From Alphaproteobacteria bacterium (GTDB taxonomy: Bacteria > Pseudomonadota > Alphaproteobacteria > CACIAM-22H2), in contig JAFKFM010000010.1 of the NCBI GenBank assembly GCA_017308135.1, positions 420,296-484,295 on the forward strand: 64,000 nucleotides of DNA, given 5' to 3'. Every line of letters starts with the position of its first letter. The first letter of the stretch is position 1. The notes beneath the pieces are model-generated. The model saw nothing but the letters and a program-made list of their open reading frames with translations. It did no database searches and was not told the origin of the DNA. The translations under genes and the position numbers were made by a program. Shown piece after piece: positions 63,583 through 64,000 of the stretch.

Positions 63583-64000
63583 GAATTGGCTCCTGACGCC
63601 GGATGCTTGGCGATCCAATGCTTGGCGATATCGATGCGGCGGCAGAACCAGACATGGTCGTGGCCGCGCGCGTAGTCGAGGAAACGGCGGAAGGCTTCGG
63701 CGCGGCCCGGCCGCCCGGCCAAGCGGAAATGCACGCCGACCGACATCATCGCGTTGCCCTCGCGATAGAGGCAATCGAAGCTGTCCTTGAGATAGCTGAA
63801 GAACTCCTCGCCGTTGCCGAACCCCGCCGGGTTGGCGAACTTCGTGTCGTTGGTGTCGATCGAATAGGGAATCACGAGATGCGGCTTGCCGTATTCGCGG
63901 TTCCAATAGGGCAACTCGTCGGCGTAGGAATCGCTGTCGTAGACGAAGCCGCCGTCTTCGAGCAGCAGCTTGCGCGTGTTGACCGACGGGCCCGTGCGGC
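63579..64000 (-). CDS. Polysaccharide deacetylase family protein, PuuE/allantoinase-like (C-terminal part)
   Basis: The frame is open to the window edge, so only the last 140 residues are seen. Features such as GPSVNTRKLLLEDGG, YDSDSYADELPYW and IPYSIDTNDTKF match the PuuE-type allantoinase branch of the NodB family, whose members hydrolyse C-N bonds of ureides or related amides. It is translationally coupled to Rieske oxygenase 2, suggesting degradation of an N-containing compound. Confidence 0.75.
   Translation of the reverse strand, partial: RTGPSVNTRKLLLEDGGFVYDSDSYADELPYWNREYGKPHLVIPYSIDTNDTKFANPAGFGNGEEFFSYLKDSFDCLYREGNAMMSVGVHFRLAGRPGRAEAFRRFLDYARGHDHVWFCRRIDIAKHWIAKHPASGANS

Noticed and set aside
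1..64000. CRISPR arrays, insertion sequences, prophage genes and rRNA
   Set aside because: No regularly spaced repeats, transposase or integrase frames, phage structural genes or rRNA-like sequence were seen.

Overview
The window is GC-rich, densely packed DNA from a heterotrophic alphaproteobacterium, probably Rhodospirillales-like. The clues are the FliG sequence and a DUF2336 protein, a soluble NAD-dependent formate dehydrogenase of the fds type, a methylsuccinyl-CoA dehydrogenase of the ethylmalonyl-CoA pathway, and many ATP-binding-less solute transporter clusters. I see no insertion sequence, phage gene or CRISPR array. Genes are commonly coupled by 1-16 base overlaps, and four convergent pairs even share stop-codon bases. 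The only structural RNA gene is the selenocysteine tRNA.

Layout. 1-5.6 kb: the end of a receiver-domain protein, an isocitrate lyase/PEP mutase family enzyme, a CHAT-protease lipoprotein and a dienelactone-hydrolase-like lipoprotein. 5.5-8.8 kb: class I ribonucleotide reductase nrdAB behind a clear cobalamin riboswitch. 8.8-10.8 kb: glutathione-dependent formaldehyde oxidation (adhC, fghA). 11-17.6 kb: a sugar-acid dehydratase with its LacI-family regulator and operator, a DoxX protein, a tartrate dehydrogenase-like enzyme, methylsuccinyl-CoA dehydrogenase and an M29/NicX-like protein. 18-33.5 kb: a selenium island. 33.5-41.3 kb: a transglutaminase-like exported protein, an SDR, a GntR regulator, a sugar-type ABC transporter without ATPase, and an FAD oxidoreductase. 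41.6-49 kb: a low-complexity protein, a LysR regulator and fdsGBA-fdhD-fdsD. 49.1-54.1 kb: D-tartrate dehydratase, a nucleoside deaminase, a lone fliG, a DUF2336 protein and a TetR regulator. 54.1-64 kb: a ketopantoate reductase-like enzyme, a polyamine/iron-type ABC transporter without ATPase, and a catabolic cluster of two Rieske oxygenases, a cupin, a cytosolic BisC-type molybdoenzyme and a PuuE-like deacetylase.

The selenium island is the most striking part. A membrane-bound formate dehydrogenase (fdnGHI) carries an in-frame UGA at codon 200 in the exact FdnG selenocysteine context. It is followed by fdhE, selA, a Sel1-repeat gene, selB, selC and finally selD, the last fused to an NADH-dehydrogenase-like domain. 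SelB has no stop before the tRNA gene: its frame runs right through selC. Between selC and selD lie two unrecognised small proteins and a lipoyl module (lipoate-ligase-like, DsrE-like and GcvH-like proteins) in one overlapping transcription unit. A cysteine desulfurase converges on selD. I propose, as inference only, that this module carries or activates selenium (or sulfur) for SelD.

Together the genes describe a cell that oxidises formaldehyde to formate with glutathione, then oxidises formate with two enzymes, one selenocysteine-dependent and periplasmic, one cysteine-dependent and cytosolic. It also uses sugar acids, tartrate and aromatic or N-heterocyclic compounds.
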